Of a stretch of DNA of 38,788 nt, positions 1 through 9,135 are shown piece after piece. A model generated the notes under the pieces. The model ran no database searches. It was given only the letters and a program-made list of their open reading frames with translations, and had not been told where the DNA came from. Position numbers and translations under genes: made by a program. Positions within the stretch are counted from its first letter, which is position 1; each line of letters begins with the position of its first letter. The DNA is from Zoopage sp. CT-All. Taxonomy: Eukaryota > Zoopagomycota > Zoopagomycetes > Zoopagales > Zoopagaceae. The stretch covers positions 1-38,788 of the forward strand of contig QZWS01000025.1 of NCBI GenBank assembly GCA_004114245.1, given 5' to 3'.

Positions 1-1539
1 AATGTGGTGTGTGAAGCAACCACAGGCTACAAATAGCTTGTTAGGCTATTTATAGTACAACTTTTATGTATATAAGGTGTGCCCCAAAGGTATGCCTCCA
101 AGAATATAACTCTGTGTTCCACAAGACACACACGCCCCACAACCTCCCACTCTCACACAAAAACCCCCCACCACAGTGCAGACCATGGGAGTGATAGATC
201 ACAAGGCCAGCCTTGCCCTACTACATGGCTGCACTAAAGCATGTGAGGCTTTCATTAAGCAGGTGTGGAAATCACACTGTTGAGATCAGATTCAGTGGGA
301 GCAGGAGGTATGCATCATGACAGTACAGCAGTGCAGAAGTGCACCTACTGTTAGGGTCATACCCCTGGTAGAAGCAGTCTAGTCTTTTCTTGTGCAATCA
401 ACACCAGTTACACCTGCCTTCCTTTGCACTCTGCTCTGCTCTGCCTGCCCCCGGGCCTCCCGGCCTGGTGGGCATGACACCTACAGTGTGTGGGCACCAG
501 AGAATGTGCAGAGCCTGCCAGGGTTGAGATCAGTTCAATTGATGGCTTAACCAGATGCTGAGGGCCATGGTTTTCCCCACACAAATGGGGGTTTTCACCT
601 AAGCTAACAGGCACCTCTCTGGACAGACAAGGCGCTGATGCACAACAACCTCCAAGGCACAAATCCAACATGCTCAGGGAATGCTGGAAATAGGCGGGCA
701 TTGCCCTAACATGGACAGTATATGGGAAATGGTGCATTCACCCACTGAGCTCGGACCAGGCTGTGGGGCCTCCAACTACACCCAACAGACACTAGCAAGT
801 CCTGACAGAATACAGTGGCGGCCTCAGGGCTTGGGTCAAGGACCCGAGTCTTGTTGGAGAGCACAAGTACTCAGGCATGTAGCTGCAATGTCTCATGTAT
901 AGGTGTTGCAAAGTGCGCACTACTAATGTCAAGCCTACTTGGCAGTTGAAAGTCAAAAAAGTGGGTGGTGAGAAAGAAAAAAAAGCTGGCACAATTTGGT
1001 TTTTTGCTATTTTTATCCATTTTTACCCCAAACCTCACAACTTATTATTGTTAGAGCAAAATAATTATTTATATTTTAAAATATATTAAATAGCTGAAAT
1101 GCAGTACTGACTATGAGAATACTAGTGTTTGTACTTTGTAGAACTAATCATACTTGCTTTCTGGGCTGACACTAAACTTATTGCATCAGAATGAAATGGT
1201 TTAGTCAGTTATAATAGTCTGAAACCTAAAGAACAAGATATCATTAAGATAATAATATAGTATTAGTGTTGTGGTGCAGCAGTAGAAAGTAACAGTCATT
1301 TTTTATTACATTGTATTCCATAGAACACCACCACCACACCACACCACACACCCCATATGTGGGGTTGCCATATATGTGTAAATTAGCCTTGGCTCTAATG
1401 TGCTTATTGAGTATGGCCAAAAGTCCTGAATACCATAATATTTGTGAGAATTAGCTAGACAACTCTTTTCTTCTCCATTTGACCAATACCAGTATTAATC
1501 CTCAATATATACTGCTTTACCAGACTCTACCTTGTGTTA
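1..1539. other. Gene-free AT-rich region
   Basis: No reading frame here shows a recognisable domain, a conserved motif or a plausible exon chain. The DNA is AT-rich with short homopolymer runs (an A-rich patch near 950-985) and simple CA/CCA tracts near 1327-1350. I see no tRNA-like box pair. It reads as old repeat or intergenic DNA to the left of the inverted repeat. Confidence 0.5.
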
Positions 1540-2087
1540 GAATATAGAGTACTTTGGGCAAGATCAATAGGATGTAGGGCTAGAAAATGCAGTGGAAGAA
1601 AGTTTTCTTTTACAAGGCCATGTGTGATGACTGCAACATTTGGCGTCAGGCCAGTTTGGGGAGGTTGCCAGGACGGGTCTGATCGGACAGACCCAGTAGA
1701 AAAGAGGGCGGCTGTGCTGCCCTCTCTGCCTTGGTTGACCCATCCAGGTCAACACCAGTGCTACCCGAAATACATCCAGTTCCCCCCTGTCCCTGCCTGC
1801 CTCCAGCCTTGCCCCCAGCCTTAGCCCTGTCACCCCCCCAGCCCTTGCACTGTCTGCCGCCTCCAGTCCCAAATCCACCTGGGCATCACAATGACTGACT
1901 CAAAGGGAGGTAAAAGCCAATAGGAGGGAGTAGTGTATAGAAAGGGAAGGAGTTAATAGGGTGTATTAGGGTCAACACTGGTGTTGACAAGACAAGAAAA
2001 GAGACTGTTACACCATGTGGCCATAACAGTCTCTTATACTACTGAATGGCACTATTCAAAGGTAGCTGCTATATCTCAACACCTTGG
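1540..2087 (+). repeat. Left arm of a diverged inverted repeat
   Basis: The stretch from about 1540 to 1622 and from 2013 to 2087 matches the reverse complement of about 3438-3590. Shared landmarks in order are AGGATGTAGGG, TTTTACAAGGCCATGT, GCCATAACAGTCTCTTA, CTACTGAATG and ATATCTCAACACCT. The arm is split by the LTR-like insertion at 1623-2012. Similarity is clear over roughly 160 bp once the insert is removed and weaker to the left of 1570. The arms may be the ends of a non-autonomous DNA element or an old inverted duplication. Confidence 0.7.
1623..2012. mobile_element. Solo-LTR-like insertion, 390 bp, with 5-bp target duplication
   Basis: The segment begins TGTGATGA and ends CTGTTACA, the TG...CA termini expected of a retrotransposon LTR. 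It is flanked by a direct repeat CCATG at 1618-1622 and 2013-2017. The inverted copy of the surrounding repeat (3438-3590) has an uninterrupted sequence at the same point, GGCCATGTAGCC in reverse complement, so the insertion limits can be read directly. There is no coding capacity inside. The orientation is unknown. A non-LTR origin is possible, but the termini and 5-bp duplication fit a solo LTR best. Confidence 0.6.
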
Positions 2088-3437
2088 AGCCCTCACAATT
2101 GTAGAGCAAATGGACAGCTGAAGAGCAGTCTCTTTCTGTTCATAACAATATATTAAGTTCCGCAGATTCTTGATCCCCCTTCCACTTTCTCTGCCACTCT
2201 CCTCCTTACTATTATGGTGAGGTGGGGGTGGTGTGTGGACAATGCACCTGCAGTGCACTGTGGGACGCTGTATAATCTGGGTAAATACAAAATAGTCGGT
2301 CCAACCCTGCCACCACGCGGATCGCCCCCGCCGCTGCCATGCCGGCCGCCTTGATGGCGCCATGCCAACCTTGCCGCCCATGACCAAAAAACCTGTGCAC
2401 TGGCCACGTAATGCATGTGCCCTTGCACGCTTATGACAGGGTTGTAAAGACAGGGTCAAGGAGCATGTAGCGCACAGTTTTTTGCCAGAGGCATGGATGA
2501 GGCGCATGGCATACCTGGTGGCTTGGTATGGAGGGGGCGGTCCATGCCGCTATTGCCGTTGAGGTCTGCGGGCACGGAAGCACCCCCGCTTGGCGACGAC
2601 AGCAGCTACCGGGGTGACTGCATGGTGGCAGCAGCTCGTCCTACCTCGTCTCCTCTTCTTCCTTCTCCGTCTCCTCTTCTTCTCTCTTTGAATTTTACAC
2701 TGGTCGCTTCCACTTCCCCTATATCCCTGGAACCAACACCAATGTGCCCCTAGGTGAGCCCATGCAGCCAAGCTGTTCAAAGCCTTTGCTCGCATCACCG
2801 CGGTTTCCAAGAGCAGGGTTGTTGAACTCGGTGGTTTAGGTCGGACTCAATGCCCGGCCCAGCAGTACGTCAGGGTGAACTTGCCCAGTCAGCTGGTATC
2901 TTTCTTAGTTCCAGTGGACGCAACGTTGCTGTAACAATATATTCCATTCCATTCCAATACAAAACGGTCACTTTTAAATTAATATCCACTCCACAACCAT
3001 CCCCTCAACAATATCCATCTATTATGATGCCTGTCACAATTGGATCTCTGGTAGGGACAATCTTGTCTTTCTTGTCTGAGCAACACAAGTTCTACCTGCT
3101 CCTGTGCCTCTTTCTGTCTCCCCTAGCCTCCAGGCTACTAGATCTGGGTGGGCATAATAATGCCTCATAAAATAACCCTCAGCCAAATTAATGATAATCT
3201 TGGAGGCATTATAACTTCTTAGAATTTGAGTCCATAGGCATTCTTATGCCCACTGTAGCAGACATGCTGATAATATATAGGGCAGGCAACTGGATAAAAC
3301 ATGCTATCAATAAATGCAAATATACCTTAAACAACATGTGCTTCATCTCCTGATGACTGAATTCTTTCTGCAAAGTAGTGCAGGCAATCCACTGTTAGCC
3401 ACTGTGCATTGAATTCTAAAAGAACACTGAAGCACAT
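2088..3437. other. Spacer between the inverted-repeat arms, no gene seen
   Basis: About 1.35 kb separates the two arms. It contains a GC-rich patch (2320-2600), a pyrimidine-rich TCTTC tract (2643-2690) and AT-rich DNA. None of the short open frames shows a signal peptide, domain or convincing splice signals. If the arms are terminal repeats, this would be the interior of a non-autonomous element. Confidence 0.4.
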
Positions 3438-3590
3438 ACCAAGGAGGTGTTGAGATATGGCAACTATTTTTGAATAGTAGTGTCATTCAGTAGCGTAAGA
3501 GACTGTTATGGCTACATGGCCTTGTAAAAATTTCTTCCTGCCCTACATCCTAATGATTGTGCCCAATGCCTTGTATTCCAACAGCATATA
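3438..3590 (-). repeat. Right arm of the inverted repeat, with empty insertion site
   Basis: This is the reverse-complement partner of 1540-2087. It retains the sequence before insertion at 3513-3520 (TACATGGC on the plus strand), where the left arm carries the 390-bp LTR-like insert. The match runs from AGGTGTTGAGATAT at about 3445 to CCTACATCCT at about 3551 and then weakens. Confidence 0.7.
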
Positions 3591-3709
3591 CTGTATATTA
3601 ACAAGTGCTGGCCAGAGAGCACATTGGGGGATACAACCTGCAGGGCATACCAAGTTGGTATAATTTTTGTTTGATGCACATAATTGGTAGATTGCAATCC
3701 AGTCATGAT

Positions 3710-4669
3710 TTATTGGGATGGATTGCACATCTTCAACCACTGTTGCTGCTCCTGATACTCTTTCATATTCTTGCCCTGCTTAGCTAGAGTTGAATAGTAC
3801 TCGTTCAGTTTTCCAGCCGCTTCGCCAACAATGCAACCATGAATTGCTGAATCAGGATGAATGCGCGTCAACTTCTCAGCTACGGCGTTGACATGTTCTT
3901 GTGCTATCGTATTGATATTCTGAGGAGCAATTTTCTTGATATCCTTCGTACACCACCAATCCCCAAACTCGTAATCATTTTGATCGGATAAAATCCCACG
4001 CAAGAGCATTGAGGGATGTAGACAGGCTCGAAATCTCAAGTAACGCGATGTCCTCATCGCCTGGATACTGTTGGCTATGTCTTCATCAGATGCATTGGAT
4101 TCGTAAATCTGCAGTCGAGCTTCGCGGCTATACCCTTCGTCTCTGAGATACTTTTCAATTGTTTTATCTACTAGGCTCCCCTCATATTTATGAAAATAAG
4201 GGCTAAGCGTATAGATGGCGCGACTGGGATCTAACTTGATACAATCCATAATGGGTCTGTTCTTAGGCTTTTCAAGAGTTGAAGTAAAATCTGGATATGT
4301 CATAAACAGGAAGCGGGCCAACTGATCCGACGATAGTTTGACGTGATTCAAATCAAAACGTGTGACAGTGCCAAAGCCTGCAGTATGGAGCACAGCAATG
4401 GTTGCAGCTACGTGTTTCTTTAATTGTACTATGTTTGCCTCATACAATGTATTCTTGAGTGCATTCGCAATGGGTACTTGCTGTACTTCAATTTTGTGAG
4501 ACTTCAAGAGTTCATGGATGGCAATCATGTCAAGCTCGAGGTTCAGGAAGGCGGGCGATTTGGGGAGTGGTTTAGGAGTTGGTTTGGCGGGTCTTTTGGT
4601 GGATGCATTGATGGCCGTGGTTGCATAGCCAGTGAGTGCAATGGTGGCGAGTAGCAGAGTCAAGCGCAT
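3710..4669 (-). CDS. Secreted protein of unknown family, 319 aa
   Basis: I do not recognise the family. A single exon encodes 319 residues. The N-terminus is a classical signal peptide (MRLTLLLATIALTGYATTA) followed by a lysine/proline-rich linker (KRPAKPTPKPLPKSP), so the mature protein should be exported. The remainder is mostly helical with scattered cysteines (in CIKL, RACLHPS, DWWCTKD, HGCIVG and KMCNPS), and no transmembrane segment follows the signal. The start is the first ATG after in-frame stops and sits directly on the signal peptide. It is transcribed divergently from another secreted-protein gene, with 306 bp between the start codons. The C-terminal motif EYQEQQQWLKMCNPS recurs in a decayed copy at about 26930-27040, which indicates a multi-copy family. 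The function is unknown; export is inferred only from the signal peptide. Confidence 0.75.
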   Translation of the reverse strand: MRLTLLLATIALTGYATTAINASTKRPAKPTPKPLPKSPAFLNLELDMIAIHELLKSHKIEVQQVPIANALKNTLYEANIVQLKKHVAATIAVLHTAGFGTVTRFDLNHVKLSSDQLARFLFMTYPDFTSTLEKPKNRPIMDCIKLDPSRAIYTLSPYFHKYEGSLVDKTIEKYLRDEGYSREARLQIYESNASDEDIANSIQAMRTSRYLRFRACLHPSMLLRGILSDQNDYEFGDWWCTKDIKKIAPQNINTIAQEHVNAVAEKLTRIHPDSAIHGCIVGEAAGKLNEYYSTLAKQGKNMKEYQEQQQWLKMCNPSQ

Positions 4670-4975
4670 TTATGAGTTTCTGGGCTGTGGGGATCGATGA
4701 AGTGGTTGGTGAGATGGCGTTTGGTGGTGAGCTTGGTGATGAGCTTAGAAGTAAACTGTAGTTGCAAGGTTTCTGGTTCTTATGATGTGCGTTGGATGGG
4801 ATGGCGTTGTCGACAAATGGGACAGAGAAGAAAAAGTGGGCACTGGCGGCACGGGCTCGGGTTTCTCTCATCTGTCCTGGGCCCGGTTGGCTGTCCTGCC
4901 ACTCCGCAGCCGCCGCATTTGACCCCTGCCCTCTCTGTCCTCCCCAACACAGCTCTCAGAAATCCATTGACAAAT
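4670..4975. promoter_or_regulatory. Shared divergent promoter region of two secreted-protein genes
   Basis: These 306 bp lie between the start codons of the two divergent secreted-protein genes and must hold both promoters. No clear TATA box or operator could be assigned. An open frame extends upstream of the right-hand gene from an ATG at 4697, but it would place the signal peptide internally, so the region is treated as non-coding. Confidence 0.45.
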
Positions 4976-6439
4976 ATGCAATCTCTCCCTGTCCTTGTCC
5001 TTGCTGCTCTCGCTGCTTTTGCCCCCAATGCCTATGCATCATCGCATGATTGCACCAGTCCTTCATACACAGGCAACCGAATTGACCCCGGCACAGTTCT
5101 TCCCCCCGAAATTCTTTGCAACATAGCGGAAAGACTTCCTGTGGGAGCCCAAGGCAGCCTTCTCAGAACCAACCAGGAAAACATGTCAGTTGTGGTAGCA
5201 ACCCGCGATGCGGAATTTCGCGCCAGTCTTCGAGGGTTGTTCAAGAAGTTTGACGCGAACATACCGGCTGAAACAATTCAATCCCTTGTTGCAGCAACGA
5301 AATCTTCGGGCAGTAAGCAAAATATACCTCTTAGTTCCTTTGTCACAATTGTCGGTCCCACCATGCTGCAAGCCAAACCCGAGTTGGCAAAGGAGCTCGT
5401 ACGCCTCGCATTGACTTCAGACCAAGATCCCATGTCCTTGGTGACTCATGGAGCCAAGGTTGGTCCGCGCATCCTCCTTGAATTGGCACGTGCAACTGGG
5501 CCAAGCGATGAAATCAATCGTATCTTTGATCTGAATGCTGAGCAGCTCAACGGCGGCCTTGGGATCGACAAGACGTGGATTGGCGACTTCCTGAACTGGT
5601 TTATGGCAGCACTAAAATCCAAGAACCTGCCCCCCACTATCCAAGCCTCACGCGATGACCTATCTAGGATGTGGTGCTTTCAGATCTACTCAGCGCTTGA
5701 TCCACGGATGCTGACCGACCAATTCAAATGGACTGCGAATGACGTTGCCCCAATCCTGGATCGAATGCATATGCCAGCAGATACCTTTTTTTTTGCAAAG
5801 AGTGTATCGGAGCGTTATCCTTCTCTCCAGATACTGCTTCAGCTTAAACCGGGTCTACTTGTGGATGATTCAGGAAAATTTGACATCCAAGCGGGGTTTG
5901 AAGCCTGCTTTGAACGGCCTCCAAAAGCTTTTGCAATATTGGACAACCTGCAGTCGCGACTCAATGGGCAAAAGCTTGCAGATGATCCCATGATAAAAGC
6001 GAGTATCCTTGACATCTTTAAGAAATCTCTATCCCTCACAGGCATGGATACCAGGGATATGTGGTCGGCGTTGACCTCTTGGAAAGTAACCGAAGGCCTT
6101 ATCAAAGATGCATTGAATGCCATGTGCGGAGACTCAAATGATGGCCCTGGATGTTTAGACTCGCTATATTATCAACAGGCCCCAGACCACGGTGTCTTGG
6201 GCTGGGGCACGCTGTCGCAGCTGCTCGGCAAGTTGTTCGATCTGAAGCACTACAAGTCCGCCAGGTGGTTGCTGTACTTGCTATCGAGAAAGACGCTTCT
6301 CCCTGCCCATATTACGCATCTATTTATTAGCAGTACTATGGATATACTCTGGGAGGCCAAAGACGGCGAGGAGTTGGATGAAAATGGCCGCAAAGCGCGA
6401 GATTATATTTTTGAGAAACATCGCCGCAATGAAGACTGA
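4976..6439 (+). CDS. Secreted protein with F-box-like motif, 487 aa
   Basis: The chosen ATG begins a strong signal peptide (MQSLPVLVLAALAAFAPNAYA, about residues 1-21). An in-frame ATG at 4697 would add 93 residues and bury it. At about residues 38-80 comes a stretch that reads like an F-box: LPPEILCNIAERLP, then LLRTN, then a V-V-A-T-R-D-A-EF pattern. The rest, to residue 487, is helical with no domain I recognise and no transmembrane segment. Canonical F-box proteins are intracellular SCF ligase subunits, so an F-box behind a secretion signal is odd; a host-directed effector is one explanation and chance resemblance another. A single exon is apparent, in contrast with the intron-rich housekeeping genes nearby. 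The divergent neighbour is also secreted. Secretion is well supported by sequence; function is not known. Confidence 0.75.
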   Translation: MQSLPVLVLAALAAFAPNAYASSHDCTSPSYTGNRIDPGTVLPPEILCNIAERLPVGAQGSLLRTNQENMSVVVATRDAEFRASLRGLFKKFDANIPAETIQSLVAATKSSGSKQNIPLSSFVTIVGPTMLQAKPELAKELVRLALTSDQDPMSLVTHGAKVGPRILLELARATGPSDEINRIFDLNAEQLNGGLGIDKTWIGDFLNWFMAALKSKNLPPTIQASRDDLSRMWCFQIYSALDPRMLTDQFKWTANDVAPILDRMHMPADTFFFAKSVSERYPSLQILLQLKPGLLVDDSGKFDIQAGFEACFERPPKAFAILDNLQSRLNGQKLADDPMIKASILDIFKKSLSLTGMDTRDMWSALTSWKVTEGLIKDALNAMCGDSNDGPGCLDSLYYQQAPDHGVLGWGTLSQLLGKLFDLKHYKSARWLLYLLSRKTLLPAHITHLFISSTMDILWEAKDGEELDENGRKARDYIFEKHRRNED

Positions 6440-7141
6440 CGCAATGCATGCTTATTGTGCAAAGTTCACAAGTTATTGATGCAGACTCTCCAACAGTTCT
6501 GGTTTCTTACTGTGTTTCATTGTGGCTATAATCCATTTGCCTCATTTCCATTCCCACATTGCTTTGCATCCTGGCTACCAGACTAGCTGTGAAACTAGCG
6601 CTCTATGTGTTGGAAATGGTGACCTGGGTCAGTGGGAGTGTAGTGACTGACATGCTGGCCGCAGTGGTTTTCTTTTCACCATATTGACCAGCATGTCTAC
6701 AGACTCTACAGTAACTCAGGAGGGGTCCATGGTCAGCAACCAACACTATGCTGCCATGTGGTCACCATGTGGGAATAGATAATTTTCTTCATATAGCCAA
6801 GTGATTGAATTGGTTGATCCTAAAATGAGCATTACTACTGATTGATATATACATAATTGGCTTGGTTTATCTTTATAATTCCAAGATATAAAATCATGGC
6901 ATTGGCCTCTAGGTATAGTAATTCAATTACAATAACTATTATACTTTCTTGATTGACTTTGAGTGCAGTCAGATGAATACTTCATATACATAATAGCAGT
7001 AATACTTGTATATGTCAAGTGCCTGTCTCGTGCCTTCTCTTCTCATGCACTGACCGATGCCCTACTTTGCCACGTCTCATCGTACTCACTGCTCACTTTG
7101 CTCATCTTCAATAAATGCACTAATTTATAGCCTCAGCGGCA
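6440..7141. other. Intergenic, AT-rich, no gene
   Basis: About 700 bp separate the secreted-protein gene from CLN3. One perfect 10-bp inverted repeat (GACATGCTGG at 6649-6658 and its complement at 6688-6697) could form a hairpin. The 3' part must contain the CLN3 promoter. No convincing open frame or known repeat was seen. Confidence 0.45.
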
Positions 7142-8549
7142 ATGTCTTGGCCGCAACGCCTTGCCTTCTTCATGCTTGGGACCATGAACAACCTCATCTA
7201 CGTCGTGATTCTCTCCGCTGCCACCGATCTTGTGCCCGCCCACACGCCGCACTCGCTCGTCCTTCTCATGGATATCCTTCCTTCCTTGCTTGTAAAGCTG
7301 TGCGTGCCGTGGTATGTACAGCGCGTGAGGGAGGGCGCACGCGTATCAGCAGTACTGGCGGGCTCGTTCGTCGCCATGATGGTTCGTTGCGCGTCAACCA
7401 TGTTTTATTGGCCAACACGATTAGATTGTGTCACGGTCGACGGATAAGTTGTACCTGACGCTCTCTGGAATAGCCCTTGCTTCTGCCGTGTCTGGCCTTG
7501 GTGATATCACCTTTTTGATGCTCACAGCATCATCCACCAACGCACTATCCGCATATGCATCCGGCACTGGGTTTGCCGGTGTACTCGGCGCAGTTGGATT
7601 TGCTCTGTTGACCTCGTGGTATGGAGGGATGAGTGCGAGGAGCGTACTGGCGGGTGCCGGGTGGGCTATGCCAGTGATCATGGCATCTGGGTACTATGTG
7701 GCAACCCGTCATGGCGTTGGCGAGCCTGACATTATCAGCACTGCCGAAGACATGGACAACGAGAGTGCGAACACGGACAATACCGAGTCGAACTCCACCC
7801 TAGTTACCAGAACTGTCCCGTTTCCTCGTCATAATGGTTACACCGTCGTCGTTGACCAGACTTCTGCTTCCACTTCTCTCGATACGCTGGCAAAATCGCC
7901 CCTCATATCGAGACATGTCGCAACTCTTCTGTTTGTCGACAAAATCCGCATCGTCAGGACGCTCATCAGACCATACATGCTTCCTATGTTCATCGTCTAC
8001 ACCGCCGAGTATACCATCAACCAGGGCGTGGCTCCCACCCTGCTCTATCCCCTCAATCATACGCCATTTCATGAGCTTCGGGATCACTACGTCACCTACC
8101 AAGCACTGTATCAGATCGGCGTATTCTTATCACGGTCCTCGTTGGGATGGGTACGCCTCGCGGACATCATGAGACCTGCAATGATGCAAGTCATGGTGCT
8201 CTGTCTACTGATCGGATCATCCTTGTCCGCTGGCGTGATGATTCCCTCCATATGGATTGTTTTTGCAATTATTGCATTCGAAGGGCTACTCGGTGGCGCG
8301 ACGTATGTAAATTGCTTTGCGCTGATCTCCGAGCAAGTGAGCTCCAATCATGGGCTGAGGGAGTTTAGTGTGGCCGTGGTAGGATTAGCCGATTCTCTGG
8401 GCATAACGGTTGCCGCGATTCTGAGTCTGTGGCTCGAACCATGGCTGTGTGCCTGGCAGGTGAAGAAGCAAGGTGTTGATTTATGCTTGCATGTTGGTGG
8501 TGGTGGATAGCGGCGAGTTTCGATGGATCCTGACATAGATTACTGGTGA
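7142..8549 (+). CDS. CLN3: CLN3/battenin (Btn1) family lysosomal/vacuolar membrane protein
   Basis: Proposed exons are 7142-7381, 7425-8459 and 8511-8549, with introns of 43 and 51 nt. The product is a multi-pass membrane protein of the battenin family, which acts in the vacuole/lysosome membrane and affects its pH and amino-acid and lipid handling. Family signatures are plain: LGTMNNLIYVVILSAATDLV near the N-terminus, SGLGDITFLMLTA then SGTGFAGVLGAVGF, then YQIGVFLSRSSL, and IAFEGLLGGATYVNCF followed by LREFSVAVVGLADSLGI. A loop rich in D/E/N/T/S (about residues 190-225 of the spliced protein) replaces the variable cytosolic loop. The first donor is the unusual GTTCGT. Without the second intron the frame would end at 8510 with a glycine-rich tail; splicing gives the end RRVSMDPDIDYW and uses a good CAG|GTGAAG donor. 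Family assignment is secure, the last exon less so. Confidence 0.9.
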
Positions 8550-8627
8550 ATATGTATAGTATGTATAACTTGTATGGGCAAGCACCAGGAAGGTATACGT
8601 ATATTTCTTATATTTAATTGGGTGCAA

Positions 8628-8737
8628 TACAGAGTTCTCCCTTGATATAGTGACACCTTAAAATAGTGACATCCTTGATATAGTGATATTAAGCTGCTGA
8701 ACAATTAGGTGTCACTATATCAAGGGGGAACTCTGTA
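8628..8737. mobile_element. 110-bp pogo/Tc1-type MITE
   Basis: Two near-perfect 30-bp inverted termini face each other at 8628-8657 and 8708-8737. Each begins TACAGAGTTC and continues into CCTTGATATAGTGACACC, with one mismatch. The opening TACAG...CTTGATATA resembles the terminal repeats of pogo/Fot-like elements, which insert at TA. The interior (8658-8707) repeats the ATAGTGACA and TTGATATAGTGA motifs. There is no coding capacity, so it depends on a transposase encoded elsewhere; the Tc1 element next door has different termini. Confidence 0.8.
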
Positions 8738-9013
8738 TTCCCAAAAAGGCATCAGCTTTGATGTTATACTTACTATCCACCAGTGCCCCAATCAAAATAC
8801 GAATAAGCTCCCTCAACCGCATCAAAGTCCACTTTGGTAGCAATAATTGGATAGAGATATTTTGGAATTGTGGACAACAAGATGAGACATATATACGCAT
8901 GCTGTGTTGGGTACTGAATGGCAAAATAAAATTGCAACAGCTGCAGATTACCAAGGCCCTGTTGGATCTTTCATACAATCTCGCAAAGATGCATAGATGT
9001 GGTTTTTTCTATA

Positions 9014-9043
9014 TACAAGCCAGTGTCCATATTTAAAGCAACA
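9014..9043 (+). repeat. Left terminal inverted repeat of the Tc1 element
   Basis: Thirty bases starting TACAAGCCAG, identical in reverse complement to 10303-10332. A TA target duplication abuts it on the left. Confidence 0.93.
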
Positions 9044-9135
9044 AAGTCATTTTGCCAACTTTTTCTCTGCGCCAACTGCAAACATTTTCACCCCACCACC
9101 TGCATCTCATCCGCCTTTTTTCTACAGCATACCAG

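Noticed and set aside
408-737. 109-codon open frame on the minus strand
   Set aside because: No signal peptide, domain or splice context; frames of this length are expected by chance here.
2550-2810. Possible basic small protein on the minus strand (KRRRRRKKRRR)
   Set aside because: It is produced by a pyrimidine-rich simple tract and has no conservation signal.
4697-4975. In-frame 93-codon extension upstream of the secreted F-box-like protein
   Set aside because: It would bury a strong signal peptide and has an atypical W/R-rich composition; the internal ATG at 4976 is more plausible.
8715-8978. 87-codon minus-strand frame next to the MITE, which looked like a transposase fragment
   Set aside because: It runs into the MITE terminus and shows no DDE or HTH motif that could be named.
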